A DNA stretch of 64,000 nt, taken from the NCBI RefSeq assembly GCF_002995785.1, contig NZ_PVXO01000073.1, positions 90,567 through 154,566 on the forward strand, in the 5' to 3' direction. Below are positions 43,075 to 54,047 of this stretch, piece after piece; the first letter of the stretch is position 1, and each line of letters starts with the position of its first letter. Origin of the DNA: Clostridium liquoris (GTDB lineage: Bacteria; Bacillota; Clostridia; Clostridiales; Clostridiaceae). The notes under the pieces are model-generated. The model did not search any database. It saw only the letters and a program-made list of their open reading frames with translations, and was not told the origin of the DNA. Position numbers and translations under genes: made by a program.

Positions 43075-44268
43075 ATGAACATCAAATTGGACATGATGCA
43101 AACTACAGCTGTAGCAGTAGTAATTTACTACTTTGGTGCTTGGGTAAAGACAAAATGGCAACTACTTGAAAAATTTTGTATTCCAGCGCCAGTTGTAGGA
43201 GGACTTATTTTTTCTATTGTAAACCTTATACTAAGACAAAACGGGCTTTTAAATTTAGATCTTGATACTACATTGCAAAAACCATTTATGATGGTATTCT
43301 TTACAACAATAGGTATGGGAGCAAGTATAGAACTTGTAAAAAAAGGTGGATTACAAGTTGTTATTTTCTGGTTATGCGCTTCAGTATTATGTATATTCCA
43401 GGATGCTCTAGGAGTTATTTTAGCTAAAGCACTTAATCAAAGTCCATTCCTAGGATTACTTTGTGGTTCTATAACAATGACAGGTGGACATGGTACTGGT
43501 GGAGCCTTTGGTCCATTATTTGAAAAAGATTATGGCGTTGTAGGTGCTACTGCAACAGCAATGGCTGCTGCAACCTTTGGACTTGTTATGGGTTCAATAA
43601 TCGGTGGACCAGTTGGTAAAAGATTAATCGAAAAAAAAGGATTAAAATCAGTTGCACCTAAACAGGAAACTGCTGCTGCTGCTGCTGAAGCAACAAATGA
43701 AGTTGTAAACTATGAAGAACTTTTCAAAACTTTAGCTATTGTATTAATATCTATTGGTATTGGTGCAGTACTTGAAAAATTCTTTATAAGCATACATATA
43801 ACATTGCCATCATACGTTAACTCAATGATTGTAGCTGCTATTATATTAAACGTTGGTGAATCTACTGGTAAATGGCACATTAATCAAAAATGTACAGACA
43901 TACTTGGTAACATTGGGCTTAATGTATTCCTTTCAATGGCTTTAGTTGGATTAAAATTATGGGAACTTGCTGCTGTTGCGGGTCCAATGCTTATAATATT
44001 AATTGCTCAAACTATACTTATGGCATTATACGCAACATTTGTTACATTTAACTTGGTAGGAAAAGACTTCGATGCTGCTGTTATGGCTGCCGGTCACTGT
44101 GGTTTCGGTATGGGAGCTACTCCTAATGGAATCGCTAATATGACAGCTGTTACAGAAAGATATGGAGCTGCCCCAAGAGCATTCTTCGTATTGCCTATAG
44201 TTGGTGCATTCTTAATTGACTTTACTAATGCAATTATAATTACAACTTTTGTTAACTTCTTTAAATAA
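43075..44268 (+). CDS. gltS: Sodium/glutamate symporter, tandem copy 3
   Basis: A 397-residue GltS carrier (MNIKLDMMQTTAVAVVIYYFGAWVKTKWQLLEKFCIPAPVVGG ...). It shares the GGAFGPLFEKDYGVVGATATAMAAATFG block with copy 2 but differs near the second glycine-rich segment (ATPNGIANMTAVTERYGAAPR), where it resembles the 16-kb gltS more. The frame opens at 43051; ATG 43075 follows GAAAGGCGG and matches the other copies. It has its own promoter with a large leader palindrome and its own terminator. Confidence 0.93.
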   Translation: MNIKLDMMQTTAVAVVIYYFGAWVKTKWQLLEKFCIPAPVVGGLIFSIVNLILRQNGLLNLDLDTTLQKPFMMVFFTTIGMGASIELVKKGGLQVVIFWLCASVLCIFQDALGVILAKALNQSPFLGLLCGSITMTGGHGTGGAFGPLFEKDYGVVGATATAMAAATFGLVMGSIIGGPVGKRLIEKKGLKSVAPKQETAAAAAEATNEVVNYEELFKTLAIVLISIGIGAVLEKFFISIHITLPSYVNSMIVAAIILNVGESTGKWHINQKCTDILGNIGLNVFLSMALVGLKLWELAAVAGPMLIILIAQTILMALYATFVTFNLVGKDFDAAVMAAGHCGFGMGATPNGIANMTAVTERYGAAPRAFFVLPIVGAFLIDFTNAIIITTFVNFFK

Positions 44269-44292
44269 AAAATTATAGCTATTTTAAAAAAA

Positions 44293-44327
44293 TGCTTTTC
44301 TGAAAAAATTCAGAAAAGCATTTTTTT
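44293..44327. terminator. Bidirectional terminator, gltS copy 3 / activase gene
   Basis: TGCTTTTCTGAA (44293-44304) and TTCAGAAAAGCA (44309-44320) are flanked by A and T runs and lie between convergent genes. Confidence 0.9.
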
Positions 44328-44355
44328 AATAATTTATCTTATAGCTGCCATCTAA

Positions 44356-47300
44356 CTAGCCAACCACATGTTCACTTTCTTTTCCATTATTATATTTTTT
44401 ATCCTCACCTTCCTCTCCCTGATCATATTTTTTATTTTCACTTTCATATTGTAAATTTTTATAAGCTACAGATAGCATTAACTTTATCCTATTTAACTGA
44501 TTTACTTCACTAGCCCCTGGATCATAATCTATAGCTGCAATATTAGTTCCTGGATAAACTCTCTTTAATTCTTTAATCATACCTTTTCCCGTAACATGAT
44601 TAGGTAAACAAGCAAAAGGCTGCATACAAATTATGTTTTTTACTCCCCCTTCTATAAGTTCAATCATTTCAGCAGTTAAAAACCAACCTTCACCAGTCTG
44701 ATTGCCTATAGAAACTATAGGTGAAGCTGATTCTGCTAACTTTTCAATTTCTTTTGGAGGGGTAAATCTATTACTATTATTTAAACACTCTTTCATTTCT
44801 CTTCTATAAAACTCCATAGCCTTTATAGCACCATTACTTATTACCATATTTATCTTACTGCCAGATAATTTTTCATATTTATAATTTGCATCATAAGCAC
44901 AATACATGAAAAAGTCTAATAAATCCGGTACTATAGCTTCTGCCCCTTCCTCCTCAAGCACATGGACTATATTATTATTGGCCGTTGGGTGGAATTTTAC
45001 TAGTATTTCTCCTACTACGCCTACTTTAGGCTTAATAACATTGTCTACTTCTAAACCATCAAAATCTTTTACAATATTAAATATATTTTCTTTGAATTCT
45101 TTTCTGCTTCCATTCCTTACATTAATCTTGCATTTTTCCATCCATCTTTCAAATAGCAGATTAGCAGATCCATGGATTTTCTCATAAGGTCTTACTCTAT
45201 ATAATACCCTCATTAACAAGTCTCCATATACTACAGCCATTAGTCCTTTATTTATAAGACCTAATGATATTTTAAAGCCTGGATTTTTTTCAATTCCGAT
45301 TACATTGGCAGATATTACAGGTATGTTTGAAAAACCAGCCTCTTTCAATGCCTTCCTCAAAAATCCTATATAATTAGTAGCTCTGCAGCCACCTCCAGTT
45401 TGTGAGATAATAACTGAGGTACTATTTAAATCATATTTACCAGATTTCAATGCTTCAATTATTTGACCTACTACAATTATAGAAGGATAGCAAGCATCAT
45501 TATTAACATACTTTAATCCTTGATCTATAGCCTTTTTATCCACAGAAGGCAATACCTCTAATTTATAACCAGATACTTTAAAAGCCTCTTGCACTAATTC
45601 AAAATGTATAGGAGCCATCTGAGGACACAATATAGTATAAGTTTTCCTCATATCTTTAGTAAAAATTATTCTTTTCTGTGCTGATATTCGTTTTTCAGGT
45701 TTAAAATTATTCTTTTTCCTTTCTGCCATAGCTGCCATTAAGGATCTTATTCTAATCTTTATTGCACCTAAATTACTTCCTTCATCAATTTTTAATACAG
45801 TATATATTTTCCCATAAGAATTTAATATCTCTTGAACCTGATCAGTAGTAACAGCATCCAATCCACACCCAAAAGAATTTAACTGTATAAGTTCTAAATC
45901 TTTCTTTTTAGCTACAAAGGTGGCTGCTGCATAAAGTCTTGAGTGATACATCCACTGGTCTACAACTCTTAATGGTCTTTCAACTTTATCTAAATGACAT
46001 ACTGAATCCTCAGTAAGTACAGCTATACCAAAAGAAGTTATTACCTCAGGTATGCCATGATTTATCTCTGGGTCAACATGATAAGGTCTCCCTGCAAGAA
46101 CTATGCCTTTTTTGCCGGTAGATTTTAAATACTGGAGAACTTCTTCACCCTTTTTCCTAATATCATCTTTAAATTTTCTATCTTCTTCATATGCTTTATC
46201 TACTGCTTTGCTTATCTCGTCTTTTGATATGCCAAAGTCATGAAACTCTTCATAGAGTCTTTTTATCAGTCGCTTTTTATCATCAATTGGCAAAAAAGGA
46301 TCCATAAATCTTATATTTTTTTCTTTAAGTACATCCATATTATTCTTTATTACTTCTGGATAAGAAGTAACCATTGGGCAATTAAAATGATTATTTGCTT
46401 CCTTTATTTCCTTTTGCTCATGTGGAATACATGGATAAAATATAAAATCTACTCCACTGTTTACTAAGCTGGCAATATGTCCATGTACCAATTTTGCAGG
46501 ATAACAAGCAGACTCTGATGGAATAGTTTCTATACCTAACTCATATAACTTTTTGGAAGATCTAGGAGATAACTGTACCCTGAACTTTAAATTTGTAAAC
46601 ATGGTAAACCAAAATGGATAATTTTCATAAATATTAAGTACCCTTGGAATACCTACTGTTCCTCTTGTAGCTTCTTGTTTACTCAAAGGTATATAGTTAA
46701 ATAGTCTATTATATTTGTATTTATAAAGATTAGGGATATCCTTGTTATCCTCTTCTTTTCCTATTCCTCTCTCACATCTGTTTCCTGATATAAATTCTTT
46801 ACCATTACCAAATTTATTTATAGTTAATAGGCAGTTGTTAGCACACTTGCCGCATCTTCTCATATGAACAGAAGTATTAAAATCTTTTAGTCTATCTAAA
46901 TTAACTAATGTGCTAATATACCCTTCACAATATCTTTCCTTTGCAATCAATGCTGCTCCAAATGCTCCCATTAGCCCTGCAATATCTGGTCTTACTACTT
47001 CCCTTTCTGATACAATCTCAAATGCTCTAAGCACTGCATCATTATAGAATGTTCCGCCTTGAACTATTATTTTTTTGCCAAGTTCCTTAGGATTTCTTAT
47101 TTTAATTACTTTGAATAGTGCATTCTTTATTACAGAATAAGATAATCCGGCAGAAATATCCCCTACTGAGGCTCCTTCCTTTTGCGCTTGTTTAACCTTA
47201 GAATTCATAAATACAGTACATCTTGATCCTAAATCTACAGGGTTTTTTGCTAATAATGCACATTCAGCAAAATCCTGTACCTTCATATTTAGTGAATTAG

Positions 47301-48669
47301 CAAAAGTTTCAATAAAAGATCCACATCCAGATGAGCAAGCCTCATTTAGCATAATGCTATCTATAACGCCATCTTTTATTTTTAAACACTTCATATCCTG
47401 CCCGCCTATATCTAAAATAAAGTCTACTCCTGGCAGGAAAAATTCCGCTGCCTTATAATGTGCTATAGTTTCAACTTCACCTAAATCTACGGATAATGCA
47501 GCTTTTATAAGAGCCTCTCCATAGCCTGTTACTGCTGAATTTACTATTTTAGCTTCCTTAGGCATTATACTATATAATTCTTTTAAAATATTGATGGTTG
47601 ACTTTAATGGGTTTCCTTCATTGCTACCATAATAAGAGTATAAAAGCCTTCCCTCCTTATCTATCAATGCAGCTTTTGTAGTGGTAGACCCTGCATCTAT
47701 TCCCAAAAAACACTGTCCCTTAAAATTGGATAGTTCTCCTCTAGTTACTGTACTATTATTATGTTTTTTCCTAAAATCAGTCAAATCCTCCTTGGTAGGG
47801 AATAAAGGTTCTAAGATTTTTACATTTTCGTTAGTACAATTTTTCATATTTTCTAATCTATCTTTTAACTCTTTAAAACTTATAGTCTTATTTCCTTTGG
47901 CAGCTAAAGCCGCTCCAATGGCAACAAATAATTGTGAATTCTGCGGAAATATAATTTCATCTTCTTTTAATTTTAAAGTCTCTATAAATCTATTCCTTAA
48001 TTCTGATAAAAAATATAATGGTCCTCCAAGGAAAGCTACATTTCCTTTTATAATCTTACCGCAAGCTAACCCACTGATGGTCTGATTTACTACTGCTTGA
48101 AAAATAGAGGCTGCTATATCCTCTCTTGCTGCACCTTCATTTAATAAAGGCTGAATATCCGTTTTTGCAAACACACCACATCTAGCTGCAATGGGATGTA
48201 TAACTTTGTAATTCTTTGCTAAATCATTTAATCCTGCTGCATCAGTTTGCAGCAATGCAGCCATTTGATCAATAAATGCTCCAGTTCCACCTGCACATGT
48301 ACCATTCATTCTTTGATCTATTCCGCCTCTAAAAAATGTAATTTTAGCATCTTCTCCACCTAATTCTATAGCTACATCAGTACTAGGTATAAACCTTTCT
48401 ATAGTATTTGTGCACGCTATAACTTCTTGTATAAATGGTATGTCAAGCCACTTAGATACAGAAAGGCCGCCAGATCCAGTTACCATAACATTAATATTTC
48501 TATCATTAATAACTGCATAAGCTTCATTTACTACATCAACAATGGTACTTTTTATATCTGAAAAGTGCCTTTGATACTTACTATAAATTATTTTATCATT
48601 GCAATCTAAGGCTACAATCTTTATTGTAGTTGATCCTATGTCTAGTCCTAAATGTAATACTTTTTCCAT
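44356..48669 (-). CDS. Giant 2-hydroxyacyl-CoA dehydratase activase-type protein
   Basis: A 1437-residue fusion. Two BadF/HgdC-type ASKHA ATPase modules come first. Module 1 has DIGSTTIK (10-17), [10 protein letters not shown] (C125) and RCGVFAKTD (C164). Module 2 has DAGSTTTK (325-332), [10 protein letters not shown] and [10 protein letters not shown]. The paired cysteines are those that hold the bridging Fe4S4 cluster in activases. A short cysteine segment [13 protein letters not shown] follows, then a DUF2229/HgdB-like dehydratase-related region ([34 protein letters not shown]). A low-complexity hydrophilic tail ends the protein. Such fusions are common in clostridia, but their substrate is unknown. 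Members of the parent family drive ATP-dependent one-electron activation in amino-acid fermentation. Confidence 0.88.
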   Translation of the reverse strand: MEKVLHLGLDIGSTTIKIVALDCNDKIIYSKYQRHFSDIKSTIVDVVNEAYAVINDRNINVMVTGSGGLSVSKWLDIPFIQEVIACTNTIERFIPSTDVAIELGGEDAKITFFRGGIDQRMNGTCAGGTGAFIDQMAALLQTDAAGLNDLAKNYKVIHPIAARCGVFAKTDIQPLLNEGAAREDIAASIFQAVVNQTISGLACGKIIKGNVAFLGGPLYFLSELRNRFIETLKLKEDEIIFPQNSQLFVAIGAALAAKGNKTISFKELKDRLENMKNCTNENVKILEPLFPTKEDLTDFRKKHNNSTVTRGELSNFKGQCFLGIDAGSTTTKAALIDKEGRLLYSYYGSNEGNPLKSTINILKELYSIMPKEAKIVNSAVTGYGEALIKAALSVDLGEVETIAHYKAAEFFLPGVDFILDIGGQDMKCLKIKDGVIDSIMLNEACSSGCGSFIETFANSLNMKVQDFAECALLAKNPVDLGSRCTVFMNSKVKQAQKEGASVGDISAGLSYSVIKNALFKVIKIRNPKELGKKIIVQGGTFYNDAVLRAFEIVSEREVVRPDIAGLMGAFGAALIAKERYCEGYISTLVNLDRLKDFNTSVHMRRCGKCANNCLLTINKFGNGKEFISGNRCERGIGKEEDNKDIPNLYKYKYNRLFNYIPLSKQEATRGTVGIPRVLNIYENYPFWFTMFTNLKFRVQLSPRSSKKLYELGIETIPSESACYPAKLVHGHIASLVNSGVDFIFYPCIPHEQKEIKEANNHFNCPMVTSYPEVIKNNMDVLKEKNIRFMDPFLPIDDKKRLIKRLYEEFHDFGISKDEISKAVDKAYEEDRKFKDDIRKKGEEVLQYLKSTGKKGIVLAGRPYHVDPEINHGIPEVITSFGIAVLTEDSVCHLDKVERPLRVVDQWMYHSRLYAAATFVAKKKDLELIQLNSFGCGLDAVTTDQVQEILNSYGKIYTVLKIDEGSNLGAIKIRIRSLMAAMAERKKNNFKPEKRISAQKRIIFTKDMRKTYTILCPQMAPIHFELVQEAFKVSGYKLEVLPSVDKKAIDQGLKYVNNDACYPSIIVVGQIIEALKSGKYDLNSTSVIISQTGGGCRATNYIGFLRKALKEAGFSNIPVISANVIGIEKNPGFKISLGLINKGLMAVVYGDLLMRVLYRVRPYEKIHGSANLLFERWMEKCKINVRNGSRKEFKENIFNIVKDFDGLEVDNVIKPKVGVVGEILVKFHPTANNNIVHVLEEEGAEAIVPDLLDFFMYCAYDANYKYEKLSGSKINMVISNGAIKAMEFYRREMKECLNNSNRFTPPKEIEKLAESASPIVSIGNQTGEGWFLTAEMIELIEGGVKNIICMQPFACLPNHVTGKGMIKELKRVYPGTNIAAIDYDPGASEVNQLNRIKLMLSVAYKNLQYESENKKYDQGEEGEDKKYNNGKESEHVVG

Positions 48670-48743
48670 AATGCTATCACCCTTACAATAATAATAAAAT
48701 TTTATACCTTTATATAACTAAAAAATAACCAAATATTTAAAAA

Positions 48744-48774
48744 AATAGCCATATATTTAAAATATATGGCTATT
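48744..48774 (-). terminator. Terminator of the V-ATPase operon
   Basis: AATAGCCATATAT (48744-48756) pairs with ATATATGGCTATT (48762-48774). On the minus strand a T run follows. It lies about 65 bases beyond the subunit D stop. Confidence 0.88.
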
Positions 48775-48836
48775 ATATACTTTTAATTACTTTAAATCAA
48801 TAGACATAAATGGCTAATTTATCATATTTAAGCCAG

Positions 48837-49451
48837 TTATCTATGCTTTTTCTTCTTAACAACTTTAAGTCTAAAGAAATCTTCTCTTTCCTTTTCTTCT
48901 AGTACTTCGTCAATATTTTTAATTAATTCTTTAAACCTTGGAATCTGTATGTTTTGAAGTGCATTAGCCCTTTTCTGAGTTTTTTTAACTTCCATTGATA
49001 ATATATATACTGCATTTTCAACTTCTGCTAGTTCATATATTAAATATCTAACTTTATTAAATTTTTCATAGGCAATGTCCATAGCTGTATTAGTTTTATA
49101 AAAACTATAGTTATGGTTTATATCCTGTTTTTCAAATTGAATATGTGGAACTTCTACCCCCATAACAGATTTGAAAATTATATTATAATCCTTTGCTTCA
49201 GGTATAGTCAGTGCTATTTGATCTACAACTTGTATTCCCATGGTTATATTAGCATTTTTTAATGCTTCATAGGCTTCATTAAAAGTTACATTTATTTCTT
49301 CTCCTAATTTTTTTGACATCTCTACATATGACATTATTTCTCTAATAAGTACATTTCTTTTTTTATCCAATAATTCAAAGCCTTTTTCTGAAAAATCCAA
49401 AGAACTTTCTGCACTAATCAAATTGGCTTTAGTTGGAGCTATATTTTCCAT
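48837..49451 (-). CDS. ntpD: V-type ATPase subunit D (central rotor stalk)
   Basis: A 204-residue, largely coiled-coil protein ([40 protein letters not shown] ...), the D subunit forming the rotating axle inside A3B3. It starts with ATG overlapping the ntpB stop by one base (TAATG), so it is translationally coupled. It is last gene of the operon, followed by a strong terminator. Confidence 0.95.
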   Translation of the reverse strand: MENIAPTKANLISAESSLDFSEKGFELLDKKRNVLIREIMSYVEMSKKLGEEINVTFNEAYEALKNANITMGIQVVDQIALTIPEAKDYNIIFKSVMGVEVPHIQFEKQDINHNYSFYKTNTAMDIAYEKFNKVRYLIYELAEVENAVYILSMEVKKTQKRANALQNIQIPRFKELIKNIDEVLEEKEREDFFRLKVVKKKKHR

Positions 49452-50830
49452 TAAACATCACTCCTATAGTACTTATCCAATAAATCTGGGCTTATTCTAT
49501 CTAGTTCTGATTTATCTAAAATACTTAACATATCCCATGCTAGATCCAAAGTTTCATCTATATCTCTATTTTCATAGAATCCTTGATTTAAAAATTTATT
49601 TTCAAATTCTTTTCCAAATTTCATATATGTTTTATCTGCTGGTGATAATTCATCCTCTCCTATTACCTGTGCTAAAGCTATTACATCTTGTACATGAGAA
49701 TAGCTGGAAAATATTTGATTTGCAACTTCTGCATGATCCTCTCTAGTAAATCCTTCACCTATTCCATCCTTCATCAATCTAGAAAGAGAAGGCAATATAT
49801 TTACTGGAGGATATATATTTCTTCCATGTATGGATCTACTTAAAACTATTTGCCCTTCTGTTATATATCCAGTTAAATCTGGTATTGGATGAGTTATATC
49901 ATCATTTGGCATTGTTAAAATAGGTATCTGAGTTATAGAACCACTTTTCCCATTCATCATTCCTGCTCTTTCATATAATGATGCTAAATCTGAATATAAA
50001 TATCCTGGATATCCTTTTCTACTAGGAACCTCTTCCCTTGATGATGAAATTTCTCTTAATGCTTCACAATAGTTTGTCATATCCGTCATAATAACCAAAA
50101 TATGCATTCCTTCCTCAAATGCTAAATATTCTGCCGCTGTTAAGGCACATCTTGGTGCTATTATTCTTTCTACTATAGGGTCATCAGCTAAATTTGTATA
50201 CATTACAACTCTTTCTAATACACCTGCTTCTTCAAAGCTTTTTCTAAAGAAATCTGCATCATCATGCTTTATTCCCATAGCAGCAAATACCACTGCAAAT
50301 TTTTCATTACTATTTTCGCTTATCTTTGCTTGTTTTACTATTTGAGCAGCTAATTCATTATGAGGCATACCATTTCCCGAGAATATAGGAAGCTTTTGTC
50401 CTCTTATTAAAGTTGTAAAACAATCAATAGAAGATATTCCTGTTTGTATAAAGTCCCTTGGATATTTACGTGCTACTGGGTTCATTGGCATACCATTTAC
50501 GTTGTATTTTTTTGAGCTGTATATCTCTCCTCCTCCATCTATAGGCTCTCCTACACCATTAAACTCTCTTCCTAAAATGTCTGTAGAAAGGCTAATCTCA
50601 AGTGGTTTTCCTTTAAAAGATACAACAACATTACGAGTGGATATGCCTGTTGTAGACTCAAAAACTTGTATTATTGCTTTATCCTTGTATAGTTGAACTA
50701 CTTTACCTTTTCTTTTCTCTTTTCCGTCTACTTCTATATCAACAATTTCATCATAGGATATTCCCTCTACATCAGATAATACAATTAAAGGACCTTGAAC
50801 CTTATCTAAAACTAAATATTGCTTCTCCAA
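49451..50830 (-). CDS. ntpB: V-type ATPase subunit B (non-catalytic)
   Basis: A 459-residue RecA-like subunit without a classical P-loop: [15 protein letters not shown] takes that place. [35 protein letters not shown] is the highly conserved interface motif with the arginine finger region. It alternates with subunit A in the A3B3 head. It lies 15 bases downstream of ntpA. Confidence 0.97.
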   Translation of the reverse strand: MEKQYLVLDKVQGPLIVLSDVEGISYDEIVDIEVDGKEKRKGKVVQLYKDKAIIQVFESTTGISTRNVVVSFKGKPLEISLSTDILGREFNGVGEPIDGGGEIYSSKKYNVNGMPMNPVARKYPRDFIQTGISSIDCFTTLIRGQKLPIFSGNGMPHNELAAQIVKQAKISENSNEKFAVVFAAMGIKHDDADFFRKSFEEAGVLERVVMYTNLADDPIVERIIAPRCALTAAEYLAFEEGMHILVIMTDMTNYCEALREISSSREEVPSRKGYPGYLYSDLASLYERAGMMNGKSGSITQIPILTMPNDDITHPIPDLTGYITEGQIVLSRSIHGRNIYPPVNILPSLSRLMKDGIGEGFTREDHAEVANQIFSSYSHVQDVIALAQVIGEDELSPADKTYMKFGKEFENKFLNQGFYENRDIDETLDLAWDMLSILDKSELDRISPDLLDKYYRSDV

Positions 50831-50845
50831 CTTTCAAATCCCTCC

Positions 50846-52615
50846 TTACTGTTGCTTATATTTCATCATAAGTTCTTCATAAAAACTTTTTATTTTTTCT
50901 TCTAATTTATCTATACCACTAAAATCATCATTAGGAATATTGTATTTCATTTTGTATAAACCATCAAATATTTCCTTATTCTTAATTTGAGAGATTGGAG
51001 CTCCCATCTTTACACAAGAAGATGCTTCGTCATATAACAATTCTATAGCTTTTAACATCTTATATTGCTTTTCCATGGGAACATAGGTATCGACTTTATG
51101 ATATGCATTTTGTTGTAAAAATCCTACTTTTAATATTTTTGCCACTTCCAAAATTAATCTTTGATCATCAGGTAATACATCTTCTCCAACTAATTTTACT
51201 ATTTCTTGAAGTTTATTCTCCTCAAATAATATTCTAAGCATTTTTCCCCTTAAAGCCATCATGTCTGGTGCTATATTATCCTCATACCAATTTTTTAATG
51301 TGGGAACATATCCGCTGTAACTTGTAAGCCAGTTAATAGCAGGATAGTGTCTTGAATAAGCAAGCTTTCTATCCAAACTTAAAAATGCACTTACAAATCT
51401 TTTAGTATTTAATGTTACAGGTTCTGAAAAGTCTCCTCCTGCTGGAGATACTGCACCTATAACTGTTACAGAACCATCCGTACCATTTAAGTTTTCCGTA
51501 TAACCTGCTCTTTCATAAAATTCAGCTATTCTAGAAGGCAGATATGCTGGATACCCCTCTTCTGCCGGCATCTCCTCAAGTCTTCCAGAAATCTCTCTTA
51601 AAGCTTCTGCCCATCTAGATGTGGAGTCTGCCATTATTGCTACATGATATCCCATATCTCTAAAATATTCTGCTATAGTTATACCTGTATATATGCTTGC
51701 TTCCCTAGCTGCAACAGGCATATTAGATGTATTAGCTATTAGCACAGTTCTATTCATAAGTGATGTATTAGTCTTTGGGTCAATTAACTTAGGAAAATCC
51801 TCTAATACCTCTGTCATCTCATTTCCTCTTTCACCACAGCCTATATATATTATTATGTCTGCATCTGACCACTTGGCTAATTGGTGCTGAGTCATAGTCT
51901 TCCCCGTGCCAAATCCTCCTGGTATAGCAACAGTTCCTCCTTTGGCAATTGGGAAAAAGCTGTCCAAAATTCTCTGTCCTGTAATAAGAGGTATGTTTAA
52001 ACTCTTTCTCCCTTTAATAGGTCTTGGCTTTCTAACTGGCCACATTTGATATGATTTCAGTTCATATACATTTTGTTCATCTTTAATTTTAACTATATTT
52101 TCCTCTATATTATATTTACCACTTTCATTTACCCAAATAACTTCGCCTTTTATATTAGGTGGAACCATTAACTTATGAGTAATAAGTGGTGTTTCTTGAA
52201 TCTTAGCGTAAATATCTCCACCTTTTAGCTTATCGCCTTTTTGGGCTACTACTTCTATATCCCACTTCTTGTCACTATCTATGTTTATTAATCCAATACC
52301 CTCTTGAATAAATCCATAATTTATTTCATTTATCTTTTTAAGTGGTCTTTCTATACCATCAAATATATTTCCTATTATACCTGGTCCCAATTTCACAGAT
52401 AGTGGCATTTCCGTGGAAAATATTTTTTCTCCTACTCTTAGTCCAGAAGTTTCTTCATAAACCTGTATAGTGGCTATATCTCCTTCTAATATAATTATTT
52501 CTCCGATAAGCTTTTTCTCACCTACCATTACCATTTCTCTCATTTTAAAATTTGCCATCCCTGTTCCTTTAATTACAGGGCCATTTACTCCTATAATAAT
52601 TCCGATCTTCTCCAA
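50846..52615 (-). CDS. ntpA: V-type ATPase subunit A (catalytic)
   Basis: A 589-residue catalytic subunit. The P-loop GGFGTGKT is at 233-240, followed by IYIGCGERGNEMTEVLEDFP and MADSTSRWAEALREISGRLEEMPAEEGYPAYLPSRIAEFYERAG. The V-type-specific non-homologous insert is at about 120-200. It hydrolyses ATP to pump Na+ or H+, or makes ATP in the reverse direction. Confidence 0.97.
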   Translation of the reverse strand: MEKIGIIIGVNGPVIKGTGMANFKMREMVMVGEKKLIGEIIILEGDIATIQVYEETSGLRVGEKIFSTEMPLSVKLGPGIIGNIFDGIERPLKKINEINYGFIQEGIGLINIDSDKKWDIEVVAQKGDKLKGGDIYAKIQETPLITHKLMVPPNIKGEVIWVNESGKYNIEENIVKIKDEQNVYELKSYQMWPVRKPRPIKGRKSLNIPLITGQRILDSFFPIAKGGTVAIPGGFGTGKTMTQHQLAKWSDADIIIYIGCGERGNEMTEVLEDFPKLIDPKTNTSLMNRTVLIANTSNMPVAAREASIYTGITIAEYFRDMGYHVAIMADSTSRWAEALREISGRLEEMPAEEGYPAYLPSRIAEFYERAGYTENLNGTDGSVTVIGAVSPAGGDFSEPVTLNTKRFVSAFLSLDRKLAYSRHYPAINWLTSYSGYVPTLKNWYEDNIAPDMMALRGKMLRILFEENKLQEIVKLVGEDVLPDDQRLILEVAKILKVGFLQQNAYHKVDTYVPMEKQYKMLKAIELLYDEASSCVKMGAPISQIKNKEIFDGLYKMKYNIPNDDFSGIDKLEEKIKSFYEELMMKYKQQ

Positions 52616-52627
52616 GACTACACCCCC

Positions 52628-53236
52628 TTATTTAAGAGCTTCTGTTACCATTATTCCTATCTTCTCTCTCTCATGATAAATATTGCTAAGTAAAGTATTA
52701 TCTACTCTAAACTTCATATCTTTATCTTGAAGAATAAAACCTCCTATAATATCATCTTTACTTTCTTTTATCTGCACACTATCATTTAATCTATTTATCA
52801 GTTCATCTTTATATCTATCATAATCATTTTTGGATAAATAAATTATAAATTCTCTTTCATTATATTTTTTTACAGCTGAATCTATTCCCTTATATAAATA
52901 TGATTTATATTCTTCTGTTTGAGAATACTCTTTAAGTTTACTCTTTAGTTCCTCTAACAGATCATTTATCATTTTTTCCTTTAGGTTTAATATTTCCTTT
53001 TGACTTTGTACTTGGGCTTTTGATACAATCTCTTTGGCTTTTATTTCAGATCTTTTTTCTATAACATTTATTGTTTTTTTCTTATCTTTGTCTATTTTTT
53101 CTTTTTCCTTTTTTAATATTTCTTCTTTTTCTTTTTCAAAAGCTTTTAAATCTCCTTTTATCTCTTCATCTATTTTATCAAAAACTATTTTAGAGAAAAG
53201 TTTTAATTTATCATCTATAGTAACCATATTTATCAC
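52628..53236 (-). CDS. ntpE: V-type ATPase subunit E (peripheral stalk)
   Basis: A 202-residue protein: a highly charged N-terminal coiled coil (about 15-100, rich in K and E) and a globular C-terminal end (DIIGGFILQDKDMKFRVDNTLLSNIYHEREKI) typical of subunit E. It pairs with the small coiled-coil subunit encoded by the first gene of the operon to form the stator stalk. Confidence 0.92.
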   Translation of the reverse strand: MINMVTIDDKLKLFSKIVFDKIDEEIKGDLKAFEKEKEEILKKEKEKIDKDKKKTINVIEKRSEIKAKEIVSKAQVQSQKEILNLKEKMINDLLEELKSKLKEYSQTEEYKSYLYKGIDSAVKKYNEREFIIYLSKNDYDRYKDELINRLNDSVQIKESKDDIIGGFILQDKDMKFRVDNTLLSNIYHEREKIGIMVTEALK

Positions 53237-53237
53237 C

Positions 53238-53552
53238 TCAAATCTTCAATCCAATAGCTTCTCTTATATAACCAACAATCCAGTCTGCTTCTTTTGAACT
53301 GCCATATCTATCAGGAATTTCTATTATCAATGGAAGATATTTAGATAATTTTATTGTCTTCACTTCCTCTTTTACAAGTGACTCTATTTTTTCAGTTATA
53401 ACAATAATACCTATATTCTTATCCTTAGATAAGTCATCCATAATCTTTAAAACTTCCTCCCTGGTATGAACCACAGTTCCTTGTATACCAGCCATTCTCA
53501 ATCCTACAAGGGTATCTATATTATCACTTATTAAATATGTTTTCATAATCAC
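53238..53552 (-). CDS. ntpG: V-type ATPase subunit F (NtpG)
   Basis: A 104-residue Rossmann-like protein (MKTYLISDNIDTLVGLRMAGIQGTVVHTREEV ... NIGIIVITEKI ... LPLIIEIPDR). It binds subunit D and forms the lower part of the rotor axle. It lies directly before ntpE, one base apart. Confidence 0.93.
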   Translation of the reverse strand: MIMKTYLISDNIDTLVGLRMAGIQGTVVHTREEVLKIMDDLSKDKNIGIIVITEKIESLVKEEVKTIKLSKYLPLIIEIPDRYGSSKEADWIVGYIREAIGLKI

Positions 53553-53586
53553 ATCACCTCATTTAGCAGGGTTGTACACCTTCAAT

Positions 53587-54012
53587 TTAAAGTTTTGCTA
53601 AAATCATAATTGAAATAATCAAGCCATAAATTGCTATACCTTCGGCAAGCCCAACATATATTAATGTTTTACCTAATATTTTTGGATCTTCTGATACAGC
53701 ACCTAAGGCTGAGGAACCTACTGAACCAACTGCATATCCAGCTCCTATAGTTGCAAGTCCTGTGCAAAGGGCTGCTGCTATATATCCAAGTCCTACTGCT
53801 GTTCCTACTGATGCCTCTCCTGCTGCATGTACAATGTTAGGTATCATAAATATTATTGCTGCACTTATTATTGGTACAAATACTCCTAAATTTATTCTTA
53901 AAGCCTTTTTTAGTTTTGACTTTCCTGACATATCCTCTTTAAATCCTTCTACAAAACCATAAGTTATTGTCCCTATTACTATTATAAAGGCTGCTACTAA
54001 CATGTAAATCAT
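53587..54012 (-). CDS. ntpK: V-type ATPase subunit K (membrane rotor ring)
   Basis: A 141-residue proteolipid with four predicted helices. The second hairpin (GLGYIAAALCTGLATIGAGYAVGSVGSSALGAVSEDPKILGKTLIYVGLAEGIAIYGLIISIMIL) is the ion-carrying c-type unit with the essential glutamate in AEGIAIYGL. The first hairpin lacks a matching carboxylate. No glutamine is seen in helix 3 at the place used for Na+ in the Enterococcus hirae ring, so the coupling ion is not settled by the sequence. Confidence 0.92.
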   Translation of the reverse strand: MIYMLVAAFIIVIGTITYGFVEGFKEDMSGKSKLKKALRINLGVFVPIISAAIIFMIPNIVHAAGEASVGTAVGLGYIAAALCTGLATIGAGYAVGSVGSSALGAVSEDPKILGKTLIYVGLAEGIAIYGLIISIMILAKL

Positions 54013-54047
54013 AATATTACCTCCAAATTTATTAATTATTATTTTAT

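Noticed and set aside
49423..49746. Antisense reading frames in the V-ATPase operon
   Set aside because: They overlap strongly conserved ntpB and ntpD coding sequence in the other strand and have no family features.
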